A DNA stretch of 64,000 bases from Siphonodentalium dalli (GCA_032622095.1 CP136067.1:81184705-81248704), one strand, 5' to 3'; shown: positions 32,691 to 42,649, counted from the stretch's first letter. A program made the numbers and translations. The notes: generated by a model not told the origin, from the letters alone.

Positions 32691-33165
32691 CTTTAATACT
32701 GCACCAGCGCAGCTCCCATTATGAAAGGGTCAAATCAAAATGATGACATATGACAAGAGGAGAAATACCAATTAAAATAATAAAATAAAATCTTTAGATA
32801 GCACCTCTTAATAGAAGTTATTGGTTTTGCGTGTAATAAACACAGAACCGATCATGTGTGTTAAATTCCTTTGGCCTCTTGTTCTATCCTTACGCCATCA
32901 CAGTTGTGCTATAAACTGACTGCACATAATATGTGCAGTTCTGTATATGTGTTTGCTTCACATTTCTAACTGAAAATATTGAGGACTTCCCTACTTTGTT
33001 CCCCAATTAACAAATAAAACAAGTGAACCAAAGTATGACAGAAATCAGAGAATATCATTCTAATGCATATTTGATGCCTTGACGGCGACAAAGCATAAAT
33101 CGTGGATGATGCTCCAATCACAATCGCATCAATATAGGGACCGTTATCCCTTTCTTAACTAAATG

Positions 33166-34426
33166 CAGGGTTTCTGCCAAGGGGAAATTAATGAGTCCGT
33201 ATTGGGGAAACACATAACGCGACGGGACGACCATGGTTCGAAAATTTTGTTATTTGACACTGAATAGTAGCCATTTCCTTGCACCTGAGTGTCACACAAA
33301 GCAATCCAAAGCTACGTATATTACGCAAGTCGATCATTTTCTGTGGGTGCATTAATTCTGTTGATGGTATCCAGATAATTAATCATGTAATTACGCACGT
33401 AAGACTGCCGTCTGATTGAAGACTAATGAGACTATATCAAGCTACAACTTACAGTGTTTAAAAATTTATAACTTACAATAATATTCCGACAGGTATACTG
33501 AAACTAAACACTAAAAAGCATCTATCAAATACTACCTAGCTGGGAGAATTGAATTAAGTATTTCCTAGAATTTCAAGTAGCTTCCGTGAAAACGAAACTG
33601 ATTTTTCCATGTATTCTTTCAATCGTAAAACTATGTGTGCGCTGTGATGTCATATATACTGCAGGGTTTGTCTGCAGGAGATATTTATAGCGCCGAAATA
33701 CGAATGTTAGTGAAATCATTCAAACTCGGAACGCGTAGCTTGTCAATAGTCTGTATTAGTCAAACAACAGTTGTTGACGATCGCTGCTGTAGAGTTTTAG
33801 CCAACGTGTTATAAAATATAATTGAGTTTTGGCGGGAAACGGGAATATGTGAGCCGTTGTTTGTGTTTGGGGACCCAGGCGGGACAACGAAACTATTATG
33901 GACCGTACTTTGACTTTATCTCCATATTGGGTGGGGGTATTTTTTTGTGTTTTTCCTCCATGCATGTTATATGGGTCAAATAAATGGTGTTGTCACTATG
34001 AATTCCCGCTATAAAGACTGATTTGGGACAGGTTCCGTATTATAACAGTATGATAGCACGGGATCTCGGAGGTAGATACCTCCTTTGGTAGGAGAACCGC
34101 CTGTTGGCGTATGTTGATCCCTACTCTGCCTAACTCAGCAATTCGGCATTCTTTGATCAAATTACAATGTATGTAATCGTACGATAGCACAGGATCTCCG
34201 AGCGTGAGTAGTTTCAACCACAGAAATCCCGTGCGAAGTAATATCCGTACTCAGCAGTCCGACATTCTTTGATGTTACCGCGACATTTATTACGCTGTAT
34301 ATAACATCGCTATTTCAATGCACACCAAACATTACGTTGTAGTTTTGGCGCTTTGATTTCAAAGGGTTACGCTGTACCGGTAAAGTACTATACTCAATTA
34401 ACCCGTTTTTCACCAGTATTCTGTTC

Positions 34427-34465
<39 letters not shown>

Positions 34466-34596
34466 AACTCCCGTTGCAGCCGGATTTTTTATGACATATT
34501 GCTACTGACTTTTGGTACATGTATGAATTAAAAAGATCATCTGCGAGGGGAATGGGTCTGTGGGACAGACCCGCAGCCGGCCTGGCGGAAACCCTG
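33166..34596. mobile_element. TIR element with CAGGGTTTC ends
   Basis: CAGGGTTTCTGCCA at the left and TGGCGGAAACCCTG at the right are inverted repeats. The 7-bp word CTAAATG flanks both sides (33159-33165 and 34597-34603), consistent with a target duplication of the hAT type or a relative. It is 1431 bp with no transposase and contains a 36-bp poly-C tract. It abuts HP1 copy 6 at its right end. Confidence 0.75.
34429..34464. repeat. Poly-C homopolymer, 36 bases
   Basis: An uninterrupted run of 36 C. It can form i-motif/G-quadruplex structures and its length may be uncertain in the assembly. Confidence 0.95.
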
Positions 34597-34603
34597 CTAA
34601 ATG

Positions 34604-34818
34604 TAATGTCCTGCCTTAATTAATCGACTGCTTAACCACAGCAGAATTATGGGTAACTTTTCAGGATTTTGTGGGAAATATGGCTTGTTGCCATTCATCG
34701 GAAAGCTCTCGGGGAGAGCTTTCCGATGAATGGCAACAAGCCATATTTCCGACTAAATCCTGAAAAGTTACCCATAATTCTGCTGTGGTTAAGCAGTCGA
34801 TTAATTAGGGCATTACTG
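34604..34818. mobile_element. Hairpin MITE family HP1, copy 6
   Basis: Left terminus TAATGTCCTGCCTTAATTAA, right terminus TTAATTAGGGCATTA. The arms are nearly identical around CTCGGGGAGAG. It begins at the right TSD of the CAGGGTTTC element. Confidence 0.88.
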
Positions 34819-34821
34819 TAT

Positions 34822-35270
34822 CTATTAGAATGGTCTGTTATTCATTTGGGATATTCAGGGAATATAAGTAGACGACACTGTCACAGATGGACGAAAAAAC
34901 AATATGAATGCGAAGGATTCCTATTTATTGGAATGAAATGTTCAGATAATATGTTCAATAAATGACCTACAGTAATGCCCTAATTAATCGACTCCTTAAC
35001 CACAGCAAAATTATGCGTAATTTTTCAGGATTTAGTCGGAAATATGGCTTGTTGCCATTCATCGGAAAATTACCCATAATTCTGCTGTGGTTAAGCAGTC
35101 GATTAATTAGGGCATTACTGTATCTATTAGAATGGTCTGTTATTCATTTGGGATATTCAGGGAATATAAGTAGACGACACTGTCACAGATGGACGAAAAA
35201 ACAATATGAATGCGAAGGATTCCTATTTATTGGAATGAAATGTTCAGATAATATGTTCAATAAATGACCT
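34822..35270. repeat. 302-bp tandem duplication carrying F repeat and HP1
   Basis: The stretch TCTATTAGAATGGTCTGTTA ... AATAAATGACCTACAG is repeated at an offset of 302 bp (34821 and 35123) and is virtually identical. Each unit pairs an F-type repeat with an HP1 hairpin, so both were duplicated together recently. Confidence 0.9.
34973..35118. mobile_element. Hairpin MITE HP1, copy 7, centre deleted
   Basis: Complete termini (TAATGCCC, GGGCATTA), but the inner half of the right arm is missing: after GCCATTCATCGGAAA it jumps to ATTACCCATAATTCTGC. This leaves about 146 bp instead of about 205. Confidence 0.88.
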
Positions 35271-35274
35271 ACAG

Positions 35275-35482
35275 TAATGCCCTAATTAATGGACTCCTTA
35301 ACCACCGCAAAATTATGCGTAATTTTTCAGGATTTAGTCGGAAATATGGCTTGTTGCCATTCATCAGAAAGCTCTCGCCGAGAGCTTTCCGATGAATGGC
35401 AACAAGCCATATTTCCGACTAAATCCTGAAAAATTACCCATAATTCTGCTGTGGTTATGGAGTCGATTAATTAGGGCATTAC
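35275..35482. mobile_element. Hairpin MITE HP1, copy 8
   Basis: Full-length foldback from TAATGCCCTAATTAATGGAC to TTAGGGCATTA with a CTCTCGCCGAGAG centre. It lies in the 302-bp tandem duplication neighbourhood. Confidence 0.9.
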
Positions 35483-35770
35483 TGTATGTCCTTTTGTTGA
35501 ACTTATTACCTCTTTTAATAAGGTATCTTCAGTTGCAGGTTGCATTTCATTGCAAGTATCCTGAGTTTTGCGATTTGAAGATGTTGACATTTGGTGCTTG
35601 AATCGAATCAACCTGCAGCCCAATTTGCAAATTGAATCAAATTCAAAGTTTCAAAGGGCCCTTTTTCAAATCACTATTCTTGCCTCAGAATTTTTATTGT
35701 ATACACTGGAATCTGTTAGTTGCCTCATGCTTTCTCAAAAACAAGCCTGCAAATACTGTGTCTGTCATTA

Positions 35771-35850
35771 GCAGAATGAGGTCCCCAGAGGATGATTTTA
35801 GTGACAGTGGGCTAGCATCATCAAATTCTCCCTCTGGGGACCTCATTCTG
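35771..35850. mobile_element. Hairpin MITE family HP2, copy 1
   Basis: GCAGAATGAGGTCCCCAGAG pairs with CTCTGGGGACCTCATTCTG around a centre of about 40 bp containing AGTGGGCTAGC. It is a small foldback unrelated to HP1. Confidence 0.85.
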
Positions 35851-36054
35851 ATTAGGCCTCATCTTCTGGGAAGTATACATAGCCTCAAATTAACATTGTT
35901 TTTAGTTACGTTTTCCCTTCTGGAAAGTTTCTATATCCACATATAAATTTGCAGAAGATAAAATGCATAATCGAGGTGACTACTGCAACATCACCAACTT
36001 TAACTGGGGAACTTCAATCATATCCTAGGATCTCCCATAGTAGTTGAGGCCTAA

Positions 36055-36147
36055 GCAGAATGAGGTTTCCAGAGGGTGAATTTGGTAATGCTAGCCCACT
36101 GTGCGGGATAGTGTCACTAAATTCACCCTCTGGGGACCTCATTCTGC
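36055..36147. mobile_element. Hairpin MITE family HP2, copy 2
   Basis: GCAGAATGAGGTTTCCAGAG + GGTGAATTTGGT pairs with ACTAAATTCACCCTCTGGGG + ACCTCATTCTGC, with a centre that includes TAGCCCACTGTGCGGG. Confidence 0.85.
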
Positions 36148-36375
36148 AAATGAAAGAGGCTTGCTCACAAATATATTTGTTCCATATAGCTTTGATCAGA
36201 CTGGCCAGCATATTCGATATAATTGCAGACAAGCCACAAGACTTACATCTCCATCTGAGCATCCCACGAGTATATTAGAGTGATTCATCAGAAAAATACT
36301 CAGTTTAGACCTTGTTTCCTTCTACATGAACCAGCTATATTCAGTTATATGATATCTACAGTAAGAGACATACAG

Positions 36376-36540
36376 TAATGCCCTAAATAATCGACCCCTT
36401 AACCACAGCAGAATTATGGGCAATTTTTCAGGATTTAGTCGGGGAAATATGGCTTTCCAGAAGATGAGGCCTAAGCAGAATGAGGTCCCATGAGGGTGAA
36501 TTTGGTGATACAAGCCCACTGTGCTAACATTGTTTTAGTT
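36376..36540. mobile_element. Half HP1 (copy 9) joined to half HP2
   Basis: An HP1 left arm (TAATGCCCTAAATAATCGAC ... GGAAATATGGCTT, 36376-36453) runs into TCCAGAAGATGAGGCCTAAG, and then an HP2 left arm starts (GCAGAATGAGGTCCCATGAG, from 36475) without a partner. It is a chimaeric junction of two truncated hairpins. Confidence 0.75.
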
Positions 36541-37307
36541 ACTTTTTCCCCTTCTGTTCGGTCTCTATATCCCCTAGTTTGCAGAGGATATAATGCAAAC
36601 ATCGAGGTGACTAATGAGTGAACATCACCAACTTCATCTGGGGAACTTCAATCTGATTCTAGGTCTCTCATAGCAGTTGAGGCCCAAGCGGAATAAATTT
36701 GGTGACGCTAACCCGCCATGCTATTTCATGGCTTGTCCATAACCATGTCTGGCACATCTTGTAGTTAAATATTACTGTTTTATTCAATTTTTACAGTTAA
36801 ATGTTTTATTAGAAATTGTTACGGCTAAGTTAAAATTCACCCGCCTGCCACAATTTAAAAAAATTGTTGGGTTGGAATTGAGCAATTTATTTTTGTGAGG
36901 GCTGAGGATACAGATACCTATAATATAGTATTTGGATTATTTGTCAATTAAAATATTTGACCTATAAAAGACTAATTCGCTGGCGAAAAAAAAAATGTGT
37001 ATCCTTTCAATTAAAAGCTGATTAACATTGAAAAGTTATTCATCATCTGGAGCAATTATAATAACCAAATATCACTGATTACTGGAAGCAGTGGAAACTA
37101 GGAATCTATCAGTGTTCTGTCCACATCCTTTGTCTCCAGTTTTGACTCCACGGTAGATGTTATGTTATATTTTATATATTGTTTTTGAAATATGGTTGTG
37201 TGCTAAGAATGTACTGTGCTATTTGAATAAAATGGCTTGATCTACTATTTGTGTTTTGTATTACATTTTAACCATTCATTAACTAAATGGAATCTCCCAT
37301 TCAATTG

Positions 37308-37500
37308 TAAAGTATATATTGGAATGGTCTATTATTCGTCTGGAGGGATATTCAGGAAATATAAGTAGGCGGCAGCCAAATAAACAGATAATACAAGTGC
37401 AGAATGATTCCTAAACATTGGTGGGAAATGTTCAGATAATAAGTTCAAAAAGGCTGTTCATTGAACTTATTATCTGTATATTTCCTAAGGGAACAACTCA
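37308..37500 (+). repeat. Dispersed repeat family F, best copy
   Basis: TATATTGGAATGGTCTATTA, TTCAGGAAATATAAGTAGGC, GGTGGGAAATGTTCAGATAA, TTATCTGTATATTTCCTAAG and a GGGAACAACTCATC end. An internal inversion of the AACTTATTATCTG words suggests that the right third can fold. Confidence 0.75.
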
Positions 37501-37663
37501 TCTATTATAAACACCTAAAAAAAAGAAAGCCCCCCCCCCCAAATATATTCGGTAATATTTTATGAGATATTGGATGGATTTTGACGAAACTTTACGCAAA
37601 TGTTTAGTGGTATCTGAGACACAACCTGTGTGAGGCACCGTCCTGTGAGTTATGTTATGGCCG

Positions 37664-38130
37664 GCTGAGCACGATTTGAATAGAAGAGGGGTGCTTTTCA
37701 AAAGTTGCAAAACACTGACTAAGAGTGGACAGTCACCCCAGTGTTCCATTGTTCACACAAGTTGTTACTGGCTGTAAATGTGGTCCAAAATTGACACTGA
37801 GTCCACGATAACATGCGTGTCATCTTCGGGACACAATGTGTCCGCTGCATGCCCAGACCATTTAGTCTAACCACATTCCTTTGGAATGACACCTTGAAGT
37901 TTCATGCCGTGAGCAACACAAGAGTTATTGAAATAAGTCTCTTTGAAGGCATTTTTCAGTAAACGATGTTTCCCACCATGTAGGCTGTTGAGGTGCCAAC
38001 ATATAAGGATGTCCCACGCCCGTGCGAGAAGTGGAGGACCAAGGCACAGCCGAATAACTGATCACTCTGCCTGTGTTTTTGCAACTTTTAAAAGTGCCCC
38101 TCTTTCATTCAGTTCGTGTTCACTCAGCCA
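37664..38130. mobile_element. Inverted-repeat element with GGCTGAGCACGA end
   Basis: Left GGCTGAGCACGATTTGAATA + AGAGGGGTGCTTTTCAAAAG matches the inverse of CTTTTAAAAGTGCCCCTCTT + TCATTCAGTTCGTGTTCACT + CAGCC at the right. The arms are about 70 bp and the interior about 320 bp, with no coding region. Confidence 0.65.
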
Positions 38131-38132
38131 AG

Positions 38133-38515
38133 AAACGCAAAGGAAAATCGCTCACAAAGTCACTTAAATCGTGAAATTTCGAATTGGGACCTTCACCTAC
38201 ACTGAAGTACATTATTAAGAAAGAGATAATAACAAAGAAATATATTCCCTTTGTTATGACAGGGAACCTTATAAAGTCAAAAAAATAACACGGGGGGGGG
38301 GGGGGAATATATTTCTTAGTGATTATCTGTTCCTTAATAGTGTACTTCACTATATGTGAAGGTCCCAACTCGAAATTGCATGTTTTTCTGTGACTTTTGT
38401 GAGCCAATATCGCAATAAATATTAAATTAATTACCCAGGAAAAGATCCATAATTGTAATAAACGCAAAGCAAAATCGCTCACAAAGTCACTTAAATCGTG
38501 AAATATATCAAATAA
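38133..38515. mobile_element. Foldback element HP4, copy 1
   Basis: ACGCAAAGGAAAATCGCTCA through TTGGGACCTTCACCTACACT inverts at 38329-38405 (TGTGAAGGTCCCAACTCGAA, TTCTGTGACTTTTGTGAGC). The centre has a G-run. A third partial start ACGCAAAGCAAAATCGCTCA lies at 38462. The same family is found at 43556-43870 inside another element. Confidence 0.75.
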
Positions 38516-38531
38516 AATGTTACATTATATG

Positions 38532-38887
38532 CAGGGGCGCCGGAAGAGGGGGCAGCTGCCCTTGACCAAGGGGGGGGGGGGGGCCAGCGGGGGCAGGACT
38601 TGCCCTTTTTCTGAAGACAGAAAATGCTTGTTGTGTGTTTATTCTCGTGTTTTTATAGAAAAATGTGACTTTTTTGGTCCAAATACCACCAATTTCACAA
38701 GGAATATTAATTTTTTGTCAATTTGATCACAAAAACCGACAAATACCATTAAAATAGGGATTTTTGCCACAATGAATTTATGGTTATTTTCCCGAGTTTG
38801 CGGAGAAAATGCCCTTTTTTGCGGAAAAGTGCCCTTTTTGTAGGCTCTGCCCCCCCCCCCTGCCCTTGGATGCTTCCGGCGCCCCTG
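38532..38887. mobile_element. hAT-like MITE with 8-bp TSD
   Basis: TIRs CAGGGGCGCCGGAAG...CTTCCGGCGCCCCTG (the right end reads GCTTCCGGCGCCCCTG) are flanked by the exact 8-bp repeat ATTATATG (38524-38531 and 38888-38895). It is 356 bp with no transposase. The G/C homopolymers inside lie near both ends. Confidence 0.92.
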
Positions 38888-38977
38888 ATTATATGCATAC
38901 TTGTCCCAGAGTTGAGTTGACGCCCACCTCGATATATATTTTAACACGGTGTGTGGTAAATGTAACCCAATCCACAT

Positions 38978-39043
38978 CCGTTAATCATGGTTATGTCGCG
39001 TAGACATCCGTTAATCATGGTTATGTCGCGTAGACATCCGTGG
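38978..39043. repeat. 30-bp tandem duplication
   Basis: ATCCGTTAATCATGGTTATG + TCGCGTAGAC occurs twice in a row, followed by a third ATCCGT start. Confidence 0.9.
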
Positions 39044-39049
39044 AAATAA

Positions 39050-39475
39050 CGACGGTGTTGATGATGATGCATGGTGACAACGATAACAATGACGACGATG
39101 TTGACGACGGCGGTAATAATAATGATGATGATGACGACGACAATGGCGATGATGATGATGATGATCATCATCATCATCATCACCACCGTCATAGTTATCG
39201 TGATCTTTATGAACGTCGTTATCTTCATCGTCATCATTATCATCATCATTAATTAGCATCATTATTATTATTTTCATCGCCGTCGTCGCCATCATCTTCA
39301 TCATTATCGTCGTCGTCATCATCATCATCATCATCATCTCCATCATCATCGCCGCCACCGTCATCAACTTTCATTTTGTCGTCATCGTCACAATCATCTC
39401 ACCAACCACCATAATCATCTTCATTCTCATCAACTTCCTTGTCGTCATCGTCAACATTGTCGTATTATTAAAATT
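39050..39475. repeat. GAT/ATC trinucleotide microsatellite with strand switch
   Basis: The first half (39050-39165) is GAT/GAC-rich, the second half (39165-39470) ATC/GTC-rich. The tract therefore inverts near the perfect GATGATGATCATCATC centre at about 39155-39185 and could fold back. The long ORFs through it are low-complexity D/H/I/M repeats and not genes. Confidence 0.95.
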
Positions 39476-40073
39476 AAAAGTACAGTATATACACCTTGAT
39501 ACCGTCCTCGCCCACGCCATGTTACGCAACGCTTTGTTCTTCAGTTAACCTGAGGTTAAGCAAGGGCAGTAAGGTCACGTGTACGTTTATGTCAGCTAGA
39601 CTCGAATATTATGCATTATATTCTACATTCGACATTTTCTTTTGCCTCTGTGGGCTGACTACGTCGCGCGATGACCGGTCAAATGGTCAGCAGCTATAAA
39701 AAACGTAACCCAGATAGTACAGCACGACGTACCTCCTGATTGATAGCCTTGTTGTTTGTGCCGTCTTTTCGCACTTGCAGATCTCGTTATATAAAATACG
39801 TTGGTATTTCACGCCTCTCTCCTTTGAGACACCATGAATGGGGTCATTTGTCATTGTTGACCATCATGTTTGACCTGCATGACCTTATACTGGTGAAGAG
39901 TACGATATGTTGCAGAGCTTATGGTTGATCTCAGTCCAGGTTGATGTGTATATGGTGAGGTTATCGTCCATCGATTCATATCGTCAGGTAAGTTTAGTTC
40001 TGTTGAATTGGTCATTGTCTCAGTTCGGTGTAAAATTTACACTTTCCTCCAGTGAGGATTAATATTCAGGTGT

Positions 40074-40205
40074 GTGAAGTTAGTTGGACGTTCGATATTC
40101 AACGGACATTCGCGTGAAGTTAGTTGGACGTTGGACATTGGATATTCAATATTAAAACATTTAAGAGCATTTCGTATTTTCGTGAAGTTAGTTGGACGTT
40201 CGACA
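40074..40205. repeat. Short direct repeats GTGAAGTTAGTTGGACGTT
   Basis: Three imperfect copies of GTGAAGTTAGTTGGACGTT followed by (C/G)GA(C/T)ATT...ATATTCAAT occur at about 40075, 40114 and 40182, forming the left outer part of a foldback element. Confidence 0.75.
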
Positions 40206-40834
40206 TTGGATATTCGATATTCGGCACTTTCAAAAAAATCAATTTTGGTTTTATGCATGAGGGGTGCGCCATGAGTCCAATTCGTGCTCTCCCACTCAAA
40301 CTTCGTCCGAATTTCCGCGCTTTTCCCGTTTTCCAGACCATATCTGGACTTACACTTCATATAGCTATAGAGGGCGCATGCAGGCTGTATATATTGACGA
40401 GTAGATTGAGCTGAAATTTGGTAACTATAGTCATTCCCATACGAGAACTGCACATGCCAACCTACAAGACCAGACATGGTCAGCGTCATGCGTTTTGAAT
40501 ATCGAATACAATATCTTGACTGAAAATTTCGGCCAACATATCAACAAAAAATAAAAATTCGCAGTTTCCCGATGGCACCAGGAGACTTCTCTAGACTTGA
40601 TTCGTGCTCTCCAACTCACAAATTTTCCACTTTTGTTTAGCTTAAAATTTATTTCACGTTGGATATTCAACGGATATTTGGACGAAGTCTGAGTGTGAGA
40701 GCACGAATTGGACTCATGGCGCACCCCTCATGCATAAAACCAAAATTGATTTTTTTGTAATTTTCTAAGTGCCGAATATCGAATATCCAACGTCGAACGT
40801 CCAACTAACTTCACGAAAATACGAAATGCTCTCT
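40166..40834. mobile_element. Foldback element with arms of about 150 bp
   Basis: AGAGCATTTCGTATTTTCGT at the left matches the inverse of ACGAAAATACGAAATGCTCT at the right. The arms continue through TTAGTTGGACGTTCGACATT, ATGCATGAGGGGTGCGCCAT and CCAATTCGTGCTCTC, then diverge. The interior is about 350 bp. The long minus-strand ORF across it only reflects repeated noncoding words (ERPTNFT twice). Confidence 0.85.
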
Positions 40835-41090
40835 AAATTATGGTGACCAACGATTTTGGCCGACCCGCCAAAATTCAAGAATGGAAACAAGTCAATCCAT
40901 AAAACACACCTACTATAGGCATACAAAATCCGTTTTCAGATCGCTTTTAACGAATCATAAATGCAAAATGACATAAGGAATCCGACATGAAAGATAGAAA
41001 AGCAGATGAAACTATATTAGATATTGAATTAACCAAGTTTAACTCTGACTAGCGTATCGTTTTGATTTTGATTCTTCTTATATATGATGA

Positions 41091-41216
41091 TCACTTTTTG
41101 TTTAGTTGTTCAGTCAGTTCTCCTTCCAACTTGATCGCCTTTTCTTTGTACATTCGCGCAATGTCCGTGTTGTGGCGATTGTATACAAGAGAAAGATGGT
41201 TGGCAAATGGTTGGCG
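41091..41216 (-). CDS. Possible minus-strand terminal exon, unknown protein
   Basis: On the minus strand, after CCTAG|CGCC, an open stretch encodes RQPFANHLSLVYNRHNTDIA + RMYKEKAIKLEGELTEQLNK + K and a TGA. The last 25 residues look like an amphipathic helix or coiled coil with a protein-like composition. Slightly upstream is ATGGATTGCTACTCTGCAAAT|GTAAGT (about 41318-41338), which could be a short first exon. I recognise no family, and the implied intron of about 100 bp lacks a strong pyrimidine tract, so the call is weak. Confidence 0.25.
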   Translation of the reverse strand, partial: RQPFANHLSLVYNRHNTDIARMYKEKAIKLEGELTEQLNKK

Positions 41217-41739
41217 CTAGGTTTGTCCAATTTGAGTTTGATATCAGAGAGATGTGACCTCATGCGGACTATGAGTTAATTTTTAGGTCTGACTACAAAT
41301 TGGAATCGGCAAAACTTACATTTGCAGAGTAGCAATCCATTTGATGAGTGATAAGATGTTGATGGGGTGGATTCTCTCTCAAAGAAATTCCCAATCTACG
41401 ATATTGATGGGGGTGGATTCTCTCTCTAAGAAATTTCCAATTTGGATATATTTTCTGGTGTTTATGGCACAATGCTTCTATTTAGAGTAACTGACATTTC
41501 CGTCCGAGAAGGTGCGGCCGTTCGGTGCAGGTTGAAAGAAAGTGAAGGCTATTGAAATTGAAGAAATTCATTAATACTTTCAGATTTGTTTTTTTCTTCT
41601 GAGTTGGCGTATCGCGTATAGCCTCAATGAATGAGAGATTGGAAGAGAATGTTACAAGATCATGTTACATCTATATATAGTGGTTTAAACGCCAGGCAAA
41701 TTCACACACACACATTTGTTGAACGCCCGGTGTGAAAAC

Positions 41740-42090
41740 ATTTTGAAATATTAACATGGGAATTGCAAAATCCTAGCACTTAGACTGTACTCAAGCCTAC
41801 CAATTGTTGTACATTTCCAACCTAACACCCCCTCAGGTTGGAACATTTCCAACTGATGGTCATTTCAGTCCAAACTTTTTACCAAAAGTAGGAAAATATG
41901 CAAGAGTTGGTCTAAAACCAACAAATTCCCCGCTAATAAATTGTTGAAAAATCAAACTACGAGATCAAATTCGACATAATGCTGGTGTGAAATTTCCAAC
42001 TAATGTTGTGTGTCAGCACCTGGTATGAAATTTCCAACTGATGAACATTTTGACCAAAGTTGGGGGAGGGTGAGACACCCTCCCACCCCA
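41740..42090 (-). repeat. Dispersed repeat, inverted relative of 58380-58615
   Basis: Words in 41860-41950 (TCAGTCCAAACTTTTTACCA, GTTGGTCTAAAACCAACAAA, TTGTTGAAAAATCAAAC) recur inverted at 58500-58595 (GTTTGATTTTTCAACAAGTA, GTTGGTTTTAGACC, TTGGTCTGAAAT). Both carry TTCCAACTGAT-like words and G-rich ends. Probably one non-autonomous family. Confidence 0.6.
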
Positions 42091-42227
42091 TGTCGCCACG
42101 TCCCTGGCTCGACCCTGTGGGCATGGACAAGGGCATCAGTATATCGTGGCATTATACATGCAATACACATTTTAATTCAACCGGTTAGTTACTTTATCGT
42201 ATGTGGTGCTTGGTGACTGATTTCTCA

Positions 42228-42649
42228 TCTATTAAAATTTTTGGAACTTCTGTCTGTCTGTATGTTTGTGTATGTGTGTAATGGACTCGAAACCGATCCG
42301 ACTCGAATTTGGTATGTAGGCCTACTTTGATCCCGAGAACAATATGGGCGGATCCAACTTCACGCACGATCGTGTCCTTGACCTTACTCATATACGCTCA
42401 TATAGGCATGTTTCTGGAGCTCGACCTATCCGACTCAAATTTGGTATGTAGGCCTACTTTGATCAATGGAACAACACGGGTGGGTCCAATTTCACGTGCG
42501 ACCGTGTCCTTGGCCTTGACCTCGCTCATATACGCTCATATATAGACATGTTTATGGACCTCCAGTCGCTGTATATTCTGCTCGGACGGAGGCGATCACA
42601 AAGAAATCCCCAAATAGCCCGGACGAAGTCGGGCACATCAGCAGACTAG
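42228..42649 (+). mobile_element. Non-autonomous Helitron
   Basis: The 5' end TCTATTAAAATTTTTGG follows a host A (42227). The 3' end has a hairpin GCCCGGACGAAGTCGGGC (42617-42634), then 11 bases, then CTAG (42646-42649) followed by a host T. This is the canonical Helitron layout: 5' TC, subterminal hairpin 10-12 nt before CTRR, A/T target, no TSD. The body is two diverged units of about 120 bp (TTGGTATGTAGGCCTACTTT ... CGTGTCCTTG.CCTT). It has no Rep/helicase. Confidence 0.75.

Larger units (their letters stand above)
35843..36720. repeat. Diverged local duplication (about 0.6 kb apart)
   Basis: Words from 35854-36060 recur in the same order at 36460-36700: GGCCTCATCTTCTGG (inverted start), AACATTGTTTTTAGTTAC, TCTATATCC, TTTGCAGA(A/G)GATA, ATCGAGGTGACTA, ACATCACCAACTT, TGGGGAACTTCAATC, TAGGATCTC/TAGGTCTC, AGTTGAGGCC(T/C)AAGC. 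Together with the HP2 copies this indicates a duplicated block. Confidence 0.75.

Noticed and set aside
30468-35601. Repeated ORFs with MNGNKPYFRLNPEKLPIILLWL
   Set aside because: These are translations of the HP1 hairpin MITE arms; the same peptide appears wherever the MITE occurs.
39011-39367. Long ORFs of Asp/His/Met/Ile repeats on both strands
   Set aside because: They are translations of a GAT/ATC microsatellite; all frames are open because the repeat has no stop codons.
40037-40489. 150-codon minus-strand ORF
   Set aside because: It spans the left arm and interior of a foldback element. The repeated ERPTNFT peptides come from noncoding direct repeats, and no domain is recognisable.
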